64,000 nt of DNA, from NCBI RefSeq assembly GCF_014805625.2, contig NW_023998416.1, positions 35,262,750-35,326,749 of the forward strand, in the 5' to 3' direction. Below the pieces are notes generated by a model that did not search any database, had not been told where the DNA came from, and saw nothing but the letters and a program-made list of their open reading frames with translations. This document shows, one piece after another, positions 63,283-64,000 of this stretch (positions are counted from its first letter, which is position 1; each line of letters opens with the position of its first letter). This DNA is from Glossina fuscipes (Eukaryota; Arthropoda; Insecta; Diptera; Glossinidae). A program made the position numbers and the translations under genes.

Positions 63283-64000
63283 CTGAAATTGAAAAAAAAA
63301 ACAAGAATCGACAAGATTTGAGTTAGTCTAGTCTAGAATAAGCTCCATAACTTCGGATGATGAACTCACTGTAATAAGTAGAGAATTTGTGGCTGTCAAT
63401 AAAGTGCGCATTTTTCTTACTATCGAATTAAAAATCTTTTGATCGTAAAATTACAATCGAGCTTATTCGATATCGTGAAGTATCAACCGCGTCTAGTTTT
63501 GCATGTCTGTTAATGTGTATTTAAAGTAGAAGAACTTTGAATATTGACATTTAATTGAAGCGTAATTAAAGTGGGCGAGATTCACCAAACCTCAACAACA
63601 ATTTTTTTATTGTTACAAAGGGAAACACGACGGATGAGTCCTAAATCGGTTATTTTTTAAGCGCAGAGAAAGCAACACTATCAAATTGTAAAATCTAGCA
63701 CGACCTATTCAAAATTCTTTAAGAAATAAGCAAGAACGTTGTAGTGGACCAGGGACCCCATAAAATATCCAGGGCCAACTTGTTTAATACTGTTGTTCAT
63801 ACAACGACTTTTGGAAATAACGATTTATAGGGAATACAGATGAAAAAGTGGTGCGAACCGAACCATGTATAGCGGCGGTCGTCTATTACCCAAAACCTGT
63901 CAGCGGACATGGCGGTAACGGTTTGCCCATATTAAAAACGACGCCTAGCCCTTAGCTCAGCTGGTTTTATTATTATTTTTTTTCTTTTTAAAAACAGATG
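63283..64000. other. Intron or upstream sequence of the Iwr1-like gene; tRNA A-box-like end
   Basis: I see no coding exon on the minus strand that would precede 63282 in phase. At 63950-63967 the plus strand reads cccttagctcagctggtt, which matches the 5' arm and A-box of a tRNA (TAGCTCAGCTGG), but it is followed at once by a TTATTATT run rather than an anticodon arm. It could be a fragment of a tRNA-derived repeat. Confidence 0.4.

Noticed and set aside
63021..63326. Plus-strand frame of 101 residues
   Set aside because: Antisense shadow of the acidic minus-strand exon; Asp/Glu codons read backwards give Phe/Val/Ile-rich sequence.

Overview
The window reads as nuclear DNA of a higher (brachyceran) fly: AT-rich, intron-containing genes with GT-AG junctions, Asn/Gln-rich fly-style proteins, decayed non-LTR retrotransposons and many short dispersed repeats. 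A schizophoran such as a tephritid would fit, but nothing here proves the family. One assembly gap of 400 N lies at 19186-19585.

Three protein-coding genes can be supported, all on the minus strand. (1) The homeobox gene bsh (brain-specific homeobox, vertebrate BSX) is rebuilt from four exons between 12906 and 3641, with every junction in phase and both the homeodomain and the conserved C-terminus present. (2) A large multidomain RhoGAP, the fly CdGAPr (PX-SH3-RhoGAP, ARHGAP32/33 type), is rebuilt from seven exons between 46340 and 36987. It encodes about 2106 residues and ends in a 24-codon terminal exon. (3) At the right edge, the two last coding exons (63282-62667) of an acidic protein carry an Iwr1/SLC7A6OS-type motif (RNA polymerase II nuclear import factor). 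Its 5' part lies beyond the window.

Layout: 1-3640 is the region downstream of bsh, with a three-unit tandem repeat; 3641-12906 is bsh, whose 4.7-kb last intron holds a diverged ~320-bp direct duplication and two SINE-like insertions; 12907-36986 is a 24-kb stretch with no convincing host gene, containing a mariner relic, the gap with an adjacent 23-bp perfect inverted repeat, an unidentified possibly frameshifted ORF (24741-25158) and a degraded Jockey/I-like LINE (about 27598-30640); 36987-46340 is CdGAPr; 46341-62666 is again gene-poor with dispersed repeats, microsatellites and a short tandem array; 62667-63282 is the Iwr1-like gene end.

The most interesting signals are not a new gene cluster but repeat biology: a tRNA-derived SINE-like unit whose 3' end resembles the (TAA)n tail of the LINE in the same window, and an old dispersed repeat family with at least seven copies. 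The three host genes show no functional pathway link; they are neighbours only.
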